Origin: Actinomycetota bacterium
GTDB taxonomy: Bacteria; Actinomycetota; Actinomycetes; Nanopelagicales; Nanopelagicaceae
Assembly: GCA_009702845.1 (NCBI GenBank)
Contig: WLHG01000076.1
Span: 1 to 5,537 of the forward strand
Length of the DNA stretch: 5,537 bases
Direction of reading: 5' to 3'
Of the stretch, positions 1 to 5,537 are shown piece after piece. A program made the translations under genes and the position numbers. Within the stretch, counting starts at the first letter, position 1, and each line of letters begins with the position of its first letter. The notes under the pieces are model-generated. The model worked only from the letters and a program-made list of their open reading frames with translations. It did not search any database and was not told the DNA's origin.

Positions 1-258
1 TCATCACAGATTGGTGCATGGGCTAGCCATCAATCTGCCCCACTTGCCTCACGCGAAGAGTTAGATCAGAGATTTCAGGGTGCCTCTGAAAAGTGGCCCG
101 AGGGAAGTCACGTTCCATGTCCACCGCATTGGGGCGGATACCGCGTTACACCGCTTGCAATTGAATTTTGGCAGGGGCGCTATTCACGAATGCATGATCG
201 ATTGCGCTATGAACGGCTTAACGCTGGCGCTGATTGGGTGATAGGTCGCTACTACCCA

Positions 259-261
<3 letters not shown>
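1..261 (+). CDS. pdxH: Pyridoxamine 5'-phosphate oxidase, C-terminal part (5' end outside window)
   Basis: This is the last 86 codons of an FMN-dependent pyridoxamine/pyridoxine 5'-phosphate oxidase, the cytoplasmic enzyme that oxidises PNP or PMP to pyridoxal 5'-phosphate (PLP). The fragment carries the family's C-terminal signatures in order: SQIGAWASHQS (fragment residues 2-12), HWGGYRV (43-49), EFWQGR (55-60) and RMHDR (63-67), ending in RYYP. The Arg and His of RMHDR match the E. coli substrate-binding pair Arg197 and His199, so the active-site end is intact. E. coli has Leu where Met stands here. The frame is open from base 1 and stops at TAA 259-261; the N-terminal FMN-binding part lies upstream of the window. 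serC follows after 9 bases, so the PLP-making enzyme sits directly before a PLP-using enzyme. Identification is firm; only completeness is unknown. Confidence 0.95.
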
Positions 262-1389
<1,128 letters not shown>

Positions 1390-1392
1390 AGG

Positions 1393-2562
1393 ATGTCACG
1401 GAGTTTTCATCGCGACCGAACCTTCTGGGTTACATCAACTCAAACAGCGATTGTTAACTTCTACTTAGGGGGTTTTGGTCCAGCACAATCTTTACTGCGT
1501 GCAGATCAAGGCACGTCATTAACTGTCGCCGGATTACATGGGACGACAATGGGAGTTGCCGCAATTTTTGCAGGATATGCCAACCCACATATCGCTCACC
1601 GCTTTGGCCGCACCCTCGCAGGTTGGATTGGTCTTGCAATATTTAGCACCGGCTTAATAATGTTCGTGATTTTTCCACCGGTGGTTTTGACTCTGCCGGC
1701 CACATTAATAACCGGTTTTGGAACCTCAATGATCATTAATAATGCGATGACCTCCTTGTCACACCACTATGGCAAGGCCGCTGCAGTGGCAATCCCACAA
1801 GCTAATGGGGTCTCTTCCATTGGCTTTATTTTGGGCACGGCATTAATCGGTGGAATCGCAATTCTCTTTCCAAGTTTTTGGCGAATCGGTCTCTTAATGG
1901 CCATTCCCGTGGCCTTGGCTCTATTTTTAATAGGTCGCAATAAAGATGTCGATGATCACGTGCCCGATGAAGCAGGACCTCAGAAAGGAAAATTATCGCG
2001 CAGATTTTGGATTTCCTGGATCGCTTTTGTGGCATGTATCTCTAGTGAGTTCGCTGTCTCCTTTTGGGCTGCAGCGTTACTAAAAGATCGAGTGGGTTCG
2101 ACGGCGGCAATCTCAACTGTTGCACTAGTTGGCTTAGGCGTTGGCATGGCCCTGGGCCGTTGGTACAGCGGGCGCTTACTGAAGCGCTTTACTCTAGATA
2201 CTCAATTTTTGATTTCGATTGCTGTGCAATTCGTTGGCTTTGTAGCCTTTTGGCTCTCTCACATTATGTTTATAAGTGCGATATCCCTATTTGTAATCGG
2301 TCTTGGAGTTTCAATCCAGTTTGCTCTTGCTTCGATTCGCTTAATCGCATTAAGTGATAACCGTCCAGATCTTGCCATAGGTCAAACTTCACTGGCCGCG
2401 GGTATCGCAATTGCCGCAGCACCGTTCTTGCTAGGCGTGCTTGGCGACAGCTTCGGGATATCTCGGGCATATATTATGGTTCCAATATTGATAGCTATCT
2501 CTTTTGCTATTGTAAAGTTAATTCCCTCGCATCCAGAAAAGGCACTCCTCAATGAATTATAA
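1393..2562 (+). CDS. MFS transporter, 12 transmembrane helices, substrate unknown
   Basis: A 389-residue major facilitator superfamily permease of the inner membrane. Hydrophobic segments run along the whole protein in two blocks of about six, separated by a charged cytoplasmic loop at about 181-203 (GRNKDVDDHV onward). A motif-A-like loop between helices 2 and 3 reads GYANPHIAHRFGR (61-73). The equivalent loop in the second half, GRWYSGRLLKRF (255-266), shows the usual MFS internal pseudo-symmetry. The general look is that of the sugar/drug/cyanate-type branches, but no substrate motif can be read. ATG 1393 is the first possible start, since the serC TAG lies one codon upstream in the same frame. 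AGAGG touches the ATG with no spacer, too close for a normal Shine-Dalgarno, so translation is probably coupled to serC termination. It probably shares the serC transcript. Its 3' end overlaps a possible miniprotein by 11 bases. Confidence 0.88.
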   Translation: MSRSFHRDRTFWVTSTQTAIVNFYLGGFGPAQSLLRADQGTSLTVAGLHGTTMGVAAIFAGYANPHIAHRFGRTLAGWIGLAIFSTGLIMFVIFPPVVLTLPATLITGFGTSMIINNAMTSLSHHYGKAAAVAIPQANGVSSIGFILGTALIGGIAILFPSFWRIGLLMAIPVALALFLIGRNKDVDDHVPDEAGPQKGKLSRRFWISWIAFVACISSEFAVSFWAAALLKDRVGSTAAISTVALVGLGVGMALGRWYSGRLLKRFTLDTQFLISIAVQFVGFVAFWLSHIMFISAISLFVIGLGVSIQFALASIRLIALSDNRPDLAIGQTSLAAGIAIAAAPFLLGVLGDSFGISRAYIMVPILIAISFAIVKLIPSHPEKALLNEL

Positions 2563-2632
2563 AACACGCAGAATTGTCACCTTGGTAGTGCTCTTTGGGC
2601 TAATTATTATGATTGCCATCAGCGGACTTTAA
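2552..2632 (+). CDS. Possible 26-residue single-helix membrane miniprotein
   Basis: A short open frame encodes 26 residues: a basic start (MNYKTRR) followed by an uninterrupted hydrophobic stretch to the end (IVTLVVLFGLIIMIAISGL), the layout of a one-helix small membrane protein with the N-terminus inside. It starts 11 bases before the end of the upstream MFS gene in a different frame. AAAGG at 2538-2542 lies 9 bases before the ATG, an acceptable Shine-Dalgarno, so coupled translation is plausible. Its last 33 bases lie antisense to the 3' end of the minus-strand MFS gene. Its N-terminus resembles that of the DUF2530 protein at 3887: RRIVTLV against RRVVTLV, both beginning at residue 6. Such a short hydrophobic frame could arise by chance, and no family is recognised. 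Confidence 0.4.
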   Translation: MNYKTRRIVTLVVLFGLIIMIAISGL

Positions 2633-3874
2633 TACAGCAGCAACGCTTATATCTTCAGGAACGCCAACTCTATTTCTATATTTAAACCAAATAACTAAAG
2701 TTGCAAGTAATGCTATTACTCCACAAGCGGCCACCGTTTGTCGGATACCAACTACTTCGGCCATAACGCCAATAAGTGGGGAGCCTACTGGTGTGCCACC
2801 CATAAAAATAAGCAAATAAATCCCCATAATGCGACCTCTAATTGCTGGATCACTATTCACCTGAACAATTGAATTAGCCATAATCATCGTTGTTAAAGCC
2901 GAGACTCCGCAAACTGGTAGCCACATTGCATACGCCAAATAATTTGGCATCATGGAAAGAATGATTACTGCAGAAGAAAAAACACCGCCGGAGAGAATTA
3001 CGTAACGGGTTTGTCGAAATCTCTCCAATCGAGCTGAAGCAATTGCACCTGAAAAGGAGCCGATTGCTACAAATGTTCCGAGCAAGCCGTAGGACGCTGG
3101 GCCCTTATGAAACTCTTTCGTGGCCATTAACGCATTAAAGATTTGAAAGTTAAGGCCGAAAGTTCCAAGGAAAAACACCATGAGCATGACAACGTAAATA
3201 TCTGGACGCTTTAAGGCATAGCGCAGACCCTCTCGCACATTCGTCATAGTCTTTGGTTTATCTTGATGAAAGAACTCTTTTTCATTAAGGCTTAAAAGCG
3301 CCACAATTGCGAAAAGGTATGAGACTCCATTGATAATAAAGGAGGGGCCAGTTCCAAAAGCGGCAATCAGCACTCCTGATACCGCTGGGCCAATTAATCG
3401 GCCTGCATTGAAATTAGCAGAATTCAAACTAACGGCATTGGGTAGATCGTTGTGCCCTACAATTTCGGCGGAAAATGCCTGTCGAACTGGTGCATCAATT
3501 GCCGTCGAAATCCCTAGAACTGCGGCTAAGGCAAAGACATGCCAGAGTTGTACGTGGTGGGTGATTACCAATGTGCCCAGCGTTAAAGCTGCAAATGCAC
3601 CCAGTGCGTTAGTGGCCACTAGTAATGTGCGTTTGTTAAATCGATCGGCAAATGCTCCGCCATGGAGCGAGAAAAAAAGAACTGGCGTGAACTGAATTGC
3701 AGTTACGATTCCTAAATAAGTTCCACTATGTGTGAGCTCGAGAACCAGCCAATCTTGGGCAACGCGCTGGGCCCAACTTCCAATATTTGAAATGGTGTTT
3801 GCTGGAAAAAGTAGGCGGTAATTGCGGTGGCGAAACGAACGCCAATTGCCATCTTCTTTTACTGAGATTAGCAT
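2600..3874 (-). CDS. MFS transporter of the EntS-like / MFS_3 type (probable exporter)
   Basis: A 424-residue inner-membrane permease of the major facilitator superfamily, closest in style to the EntS/MFS_3 (PF05977) exporters. The typical opening is present: WRSFRHRNYRLLF (11-23) and then the helix-1 stretch SNIGSWAQRVAQDWLVLELT (29-48). Motif A between helices 2 and 3 reads GGAFADRFNKR (72-82). A charged central loop at about 197-224 (NEKEFFHQDKPKTM onward) separates the two six-helix halves. RGRIMGIYLLIFMGGTPVG (347-365) in the second half is also typical of the group. Family members export siderophores, macrolides or other small molecules; the substrate here cannot be inferred. ATG 3874 is the only start: the frame upstream has no start codon before a TGA at 3895-3893. 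A purine-rich GAGAGAAGAG precedes the ATG closely. The start lies 12 bases from the divergent DUF2530 start, so its promoter must lie inside that gene or further upstream. Confidence 0.9.
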   Translation of the reverse strand: MLISVKEDGNWRSFRHRNYRLLFPANTISNIGSWAQRVAQDWLVLELTHSGTYLGIVTAIQFTPVLFFSLHGGAFADRFNKRTLLVATNALGAFAALTLGTLVITHHVQLWHVFALAAVLGISTAIDAPVRQAFSAEIVGHNDLPNAVSLNSANFNAGRLIGPAVSGVLIAAFGTGPSFIINGVSYLFAIVALLSLNEKEFFHQDKPKTMTNVREGLRYALKRPDIYVVMLMVFFLGTFGLNFQIFNALMATKEFHKGPASYGLLGTFVAIGSFSGAIASARLERFRQTRYVILSGGVFSSAVIILSMMPNYLAYAMWLPVCGVSALTTMIMANSIVQVNSDPAIRGRIMGIYLLIFMGGTPVGSPLIGVMAEVVGIRQTVAACGVIALLATLVIWFKYRNRVGVPEDISVAAVLKSADGNHNN

Positions 3875-3880
3875 TACTCT
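3875..3880 (+). promoter_or_regulatory. Putative -10 box of a leaderless DUF2530 promoter
   Basis: TACTCT matches TANNNT and lies exactly at -12 to -7 from the ATG at 3887, placing the transcript start on the A of the start codon. The bases between it and the ATG (TCTCTC) contain no Shine-Dalgarno. No convincing -35 hexamer was found at 16-19 bases upstream. The box falls in the 12-base gap between the two divergent genes, directly next to the start codon of the minus-strand MFS gene. The motif and spacing are seen; function is inferred. Confidence 0.4.
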
Positions 3881-3886
3881 TCTCTC

Positions 3887-4075
3887 ATGGAATCAAATAT
3901 CCGCCGAGTTGTAACCCTAGTAGCAATTGGAACAATCTGTTGGTTAGTCGCCGGCATAGTTGCAGTAGCCATGAATGCCGATGCGAAAATTATTTGGACA
4001 TGCGTTTTTGGTGCTTTCTTAGGCTCCGTGGGGATTCGATATTCAATACGCCGCTCAAGGCGCAGTGGCATTTAA
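3887..4075 (+). CDS. Small membrane protein, DUF2530 family
   Basis: A 62-residue protein with two predicted membrane helices: about residues 8-29 (VVTLVAIGTICWLVAGIVAVAM) and about 35-50 (IIWTCVFGAFLGSVGI). It ends in a strongly basic tail (YSIRRSRRSGI). The order short basic N-terminus, helix, short loop, W-T-C-x-x-G-x-x-L-G-x-x-G, then Arg-rich tail is what I know of the actinobacterial DUF2530 family (PF10745), whose function is unknown. It is shorter than some family members, which carry longer N-termini. ATG 3887 is the only start, since TAG at 3869-3871 closes the frame. No Shine-Dalgarno is visible and a leaderless -10 box precedes it. Its TAA shares bases with the stop of the convergent cold-shock gene (TTAA, 4072-4075). 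From memory, DUF2530 lies near serC and other genes of this window in other Actinobacteria, which supports a real gene. Confidence 0.8.
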   Translation: MESNIRRVVTLVAIGTICWLVAGIVAVAMNADAKIIWTCVFGAFLGSVGIRYSIRRSRRSGI

Positions 4076-4455
4076 GCCTCTAGTTGGGAAGCAATACCGC
4101 GCAGAACACGGCCTAAACGCTCAGCCTCAGGACCTGCTGGATGACGACCATGACGAAGGCCATTGCCAACGCGATCTAGAATTTTAATTGTGTCTTCAAT
4201 CATCGCCGCTAAATCATCAGGGTTAACGCGTGCGTTTTCAACAAGTGATGGTGGCGCATCTACGATATGAACCGACATTGCTTGCGGTCCTTTACGGCTA
4301 TCGGCGACGCTGAATTCAAGTTTGGTACCAGGTTTAACTGTTGAGACTCCAGCGGGAAGAGATGATGCGGCAAGGTAGACATCTTCGCCCTCATCATTTG
4401 CAATAAAGCCAAAACCTTTTTCTAATGAAAACCATTTAACGCGGCCTGTAGGCAT
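4072..4455 (-). CDS. CspB-like cold-shock domain protein with C-terminal helical extension
   Basis: A 127-residue cytoplasmic nucleic-acid-binding protein. Residues 1-66 form a cold-shock domain: MPTGRVKWFSLEKGFGFI, with RNP1 at KGFGFI (13-18) and the RNP2 position at VYLAAS (26-31). The canonical RNP2, VFVHFS, is eroded: the central Phe/His pair is absent. Residues 67-127 are an actinobacterial extension beginning APPSLVENARV and continuing with amphipathic, probably helical segments (DLAAMIEDTIKILDRV; AERLGRVLRGIASQLEA). The same two-part layout and opening MPTGRVKW occur in M. tuberculosis CspB (Rv0871), about 135 residues long. Likely role: single-stranded RNA or DNA binding; the extension may mediate oligomerisation (inference). 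A strong Shine-Dalgarno precedes the ATG by 7 bases. It lies 57 bases downstream of the DUF3027 gene on the same strand and is probably co-transcribed with it, with possible extra expression of its own. Confidence 0.93.
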   Translation of the reverse strand: MPTGRVKWFSLEKGFGFIANDEGEDVYLAASSLPAGVSTVKPGTKLEFSVADSRKGPQAMSVHIVDAPPSLVENARVNPDDLAAMIEDTIKILDRVGNGLRHGRHPAGPEAERLGRVLRGIASQLEA

Positions 4456-4462
4456 GGGGTGA

Positions 4463-4469
4463 CTCCTTT
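4463..4469 (-). promoter_or_regulatory. Strong Shine-Dalgarno of the cold-shock gene
   Basis: AAAGGAG on the minus strand, 7 bases before the ATG at 4455, is the only textbook Shine-Dalgarno in this window. It confirms the chosen start. It contrasts with the SD-less starts of serC, DUF2530 and DUF3027, and fits a gene with a real 5' leader, either downstream in the DUF3027 transcript or from its own promoter. Confidence 0.85.
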
Positions 4470-4512
4470 AGGTTTGTGCGTACTCGTGTAGCCGCGGGGT
4501 GCGGTCAGGGGA

Positions 4513-5247
4513 TTAGTTTAACAGAGGTGCGACGAAGGTCGCTTCGGAATGCGCCCCGCATCCATGATCAACAGATACAACACGTGCATCATCTGGCGAT
4601 ATGGCATTAGCGCAGACACCAAACGTTGAGCGCAATGAGCCGGCAATTTGAATGAAGAAGCCGCATGAATGACATGGCTTGGGCGCAGACTCTGCCATCG
4701 GAGATTTAGGCCCACGGTCTCCGTCATACCAACGTTTGGCAGCTTGATCGCGGCCTTCGATAGACATAACGCGTGCACGACCAAATCCAAGTTCGATTGC
4801 CATTGCGGTATCTAAATCCTCATCGGCTGGAAGTGCCTCGCCACCTGTTACTAAACGTGTGTCATCAAGTGAGCTTGGAACAATGTCGCCAACACCAACA
4901 TCACCAGGTTGAATGCGATCGCGATATGGAATCCAGTCTGGAGCAATGAGTGCATCGGGTCCTGGAAGAACAACGACATCGCAGATTGTTGGCTGTGCAT
5001 CTGCATCAACTTTTGCAACCGTTACACACCAGCGCCAGCCTTTATATCCTGCAAGTTTTGCCTCAAATAAATATGTCGCAACACGATCTTCATCATCAAA
5101 TTCAACGGATACGAAACTTCCAATTTCAGATGCTCCATGGAGCTCGTCGATGATTGCATTGCGGGCAAGGTCAGTTGCATCAAATGGGTTTTCTCCAGTT
5201 GATGGTTTTTCTTTAAATGCTCTCTTGAGGAGCGACTTCTTTGCCAT
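4513..5247 (-). CDS. DUF3027 family protein with a C-terminal Cys/His cluster
   Basis: A 244-residue soluble protein of unknown function that matches my knowledge of the actinobacterial DUF3027 family (PF11228). After a basic N-terminus (MAKKSLLKRAFKEK), conserved-looking blocks are ATYLFEAKLAGYKGWRWCV (57-75), VVLPGPDALIAPDWIPYRDR (92-111), LDDTRLVTGGE (127-137), ELGFGRARVMS (152-162) and AAKRWYDGDRGPKSPMAE (169-186). The C-terminus holds CHSC (192-195), FGVCAN (209-214) and DHGCGAHSE (227-235). The spacing C192-x2-C195-x16-C212-x17-C230, with His228 and His233 near, suggests a zinc-ribbon-like site (inference). No signal peptide or membrane helix is seen. ATG 5247 is the first in-frame ATG after an upstream stop and has a leaderless-type -10 box. 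It lies between groEL and the cold-shock gene, all on one strand, which hints at a link to stress or RNA/protein homeostasis. No enzymatic role should be assumed. Confidence 0.85.
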   Translation of the reverse strand: MAKKSLLKRAFKEKPSTGENPFDATDLARNAIIDELHGASEIGSFVSVEFDDEDRVATYLFEAKLAGYKGWRWCVTVAKVDADAQPTICDVVVLPGPDALIAPDWIPYRDRIQPGDVGVGDIVPSSLDDTRLVTGGEALPADEDLDTAMAIELGFGRARVMSIEGRDQAAKRWYDGDRGPKSPMAESAPKPCHSCGFFIQIAGSLRSTFGVCANAISPDDARVVSVDHGCGAHSEATFVAPLLN

Positions 5248-5253
5248 GGCATA

Positions 5254-5259
5254 AGGATA
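5254..5259 (-). promoter_or_regulatory. Putative -10 box of a leaderless DUF3027 promoter
   Basis: TATCCT on the minus strand fits TANNNT and sits exactly at -12 to -7 from the ATG at 5247. No Shine-Dalgarno is present between box and start. A possible -35, TTAACA (5284-5279), lies 19 bases upstream and falls inside the loop of the groEL terminator hairpin. The -10 itself occupies the T-rich tail after that hairpin. An out-of-frame ATG at 5252-5250 would lie upstream of the predicted transcript start, so it would not interfere. Confidence 0.6.
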
Positions 5260-5264
5260 AAGCA

Positions 5265-5299
5265 GAACGCCACCCCCATGTTAATCGAGGGTGGCGTTC
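5265..5299 (-). terminator. Hairpin terminator after groEL
   Basis: A perfect 11-base inverted repeat, GAACGCCACCC (5265-5275) and GGGTGGCGTTC (5289-5299), encloses a 13-base loop. It begins 17 bases after the groEL stop. In the direction of groEL transcription it is followed by TGCTTTATCCTTAT, a T-rich but interrupted tail. The stem is G+C-rich and strong. The imperfect T-tract may allow some read-through into the DUF3027 gene. The arms are too perfect to be chance, and the position right after a highly expressed chaperonin gene supports termination rather than an operator. Confidence 0.82.
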
Positions 5300-5316
5300 G
5301 GCGTAATTACTGGGCT

Positions 5317-5537
5317 TTAGAAGTCCATATCTCCGCCACCTTGTGGCATTGGTGCTGGATTCTTTTCTGGCTTATCTGCGATTACTGCCTCGGTTGTAAT
5401 GAAGAGTGCTGCAATCGACGCCGCATTTTGAAGCGCAGAGCGAGTGACCTTAGCTGGATCGATGATGCCAGCTTTAATCATGTCTACGTACTCTCCAGTT
5501 GCAGCATTTAATCCCTGACCTGAAGGTAAGTGACGGA
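5317..5537 (-). CDS. groEL: Chaperonin GroEL (Hsp60), C-terminal part (5' end outside window)
   Basis: The last 72 codons of the 60-kDa chaperonin, the ATP-driven folding chamber of the cytoplasm. The fragment reads [20 protein letters not shown], then [20 protein letters not shown], then [11 protein letters not shown], and ends [13 protein letters not shown]. This is the final part of the equatorial domain, with the [11 protein letters not shown] helix, plus a short Gly/Met tail. The tail is the disordered segment that projects into the cavity; here it has GGG and a single Asp-Met-Asp-Phe ending, in place of long GGM repeats, as in many actinobacterial GroELs. The frame runs to the right edge and its N-terminal part lies beyond it. 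Actinobacteria often have two groEL copies, and the fragment does not show whether a groES precedes it. The gene is followed by a strong hairpin terminator. Confidence 0.97.
   Translation of the reverse strand, partial: RHLPSGQGLNAATGEYVDMIKAGIIDPAKVTRSALQNAASIAALFITTEAVIADKPEKNPAPMPQGGGDMDF

Noticed and set aside
2555..2640. Terminator between the two convergent MFS genes
   Set aside because: Inspection of both strands found no stem longer than four or five bases followed by a T-run.
3330..3695. 121-residue plus-strand frame antisense to the EntS-like MFS gene
   Set aside because: Composition is that of an antisense shadow (many Ala/Thr/Pro/Asn) and the opposite strand has clear MFS motifs.
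4049..4062. CGCC-GCTCAA-GGCG hairpin as bidirectional terminator for DUF2530 and csp
   Set aside because: The stem is only four bases and lies within DUF2530 coding sequence; no proper T-tract follows on either strand.
3874..4071. Minus-strand 65-residue frame whose TAA overlaps the MFS ATG (TAATG)
   Set aside because: It is entirely antisense to the DUF2530 gene, has no recognisable domain, and its apparent coupling to the MFS start is easily explained by chance. The DUF2530 reading has family features on the other strand.
3787..4083. 98-residue Cys-rich plus-strand frame across the divergent junction
   Set aside because: It overlaps DUF2530 in another frame and the MFS start antisense. 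Its Cys and His residues follow no metal-binding spacing, and no Shine-Dalgarno or -10 box is positioned for it.
4515..4520. TAAACT on the minus strand as a private promoter for the cold-shock gene
   Set aside because: The hexamer fits TANNNT and would give a 5' leader of about 53 bases, but it lies inside the DUF3027 stop region and no -35-like hexamer is found 16-19 bases upstream. It remains possible but is too weak to annotate.
4529..4542. Small hairpin GCGAC-GAAG-GTCGC near the DUF3027 3' end
   Set aside because: A five-base stem within coding sequence, without a T-tract in either direction; likely a by-product of codon choice.
4913..5254. 113-residue plus-strand frame antisense to DUF3027
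   Set aside because: Ser/Ala/Thr-rich shadow of the DUF3027 gene, whose own reading shows conserved motifs throughout.
5278..5511. 77-residue plus-strand frame antisense to groEL
   Set aside because: It lies almost wholly over the conserved groEL 3' end and begins inside the terminator loop; no independent evidence.

Overview
The window looks like a compact, moderately A+T-rich actinobacterial chromosome. The SerC is of the Mycobacterium/Streptomyces type. The cold-shock protein has the actinobacterial C-terminal extension, and the DUF2530 and DUF3027 proteins belong to families known mainly from Actinobacteria. Codon use is visibly less G+C-rich than in Streptomyces or Mycobacterium. Intergenic gaps are only a few bases and several genes overlap. 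Together this suggests a streamlined lineage such as the freshwater acI/Nanopelagicales group, but that placement is inference.

Layout, left to right. On the plus strand, the 3' end of pdxH (1-261) is followed after 9 bases by serC (271-1389). After 3 more bases comes a 12-helix MFS transporter (1393-2562), whose end overlaps a possible 26-residue membrane miniprotein (2552-2632). On the minus strand, a second, unrelated MFS exporter (2600-3874) converges on this block. Twelve bases beyond its start, a DUF2530 membrane protein (3887-4075) runs divergently on the plus strand. The right part is all minus strand. In transcription order it holds the 3' end of groEL (5537-5317), a hairpin terminator (5299-5265), a DUF3027 protein (5247-4513), and a CspB-like cold-shock protein (4455-4072). 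The cold-shock stop codon overlaps that of DUF2530.

Functional logic. PdxH makes pyridoxal phosphate, the cofactor SerC needs for serine biosynthesis, so pdxH-serC is a cofactor/enzyme pair. GroEL, the DUF3027 protein and the cold-shock protein form a block with a protein- and RNA-homeostasis flavour, although DUF3027 has no known function. The two MFS genes have no substrate that can be read from sequence.

The most notable regulatory observation is that three genes (serC, DUF2530, DUF3027) lack a Shine-Dalgarno sequence. Each carries a TANNNT -10 box at exactly -12 to -7 from its ATG, the geometry expected for leaderless mRNAs. The DUF3027 promoter appears to be built into the tail of the groEL terminator. 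No RNA genes, insertion sequences, CRISPR arrays or prophage signals were seen, and no gene-free stretch exceeds about 70 bases.
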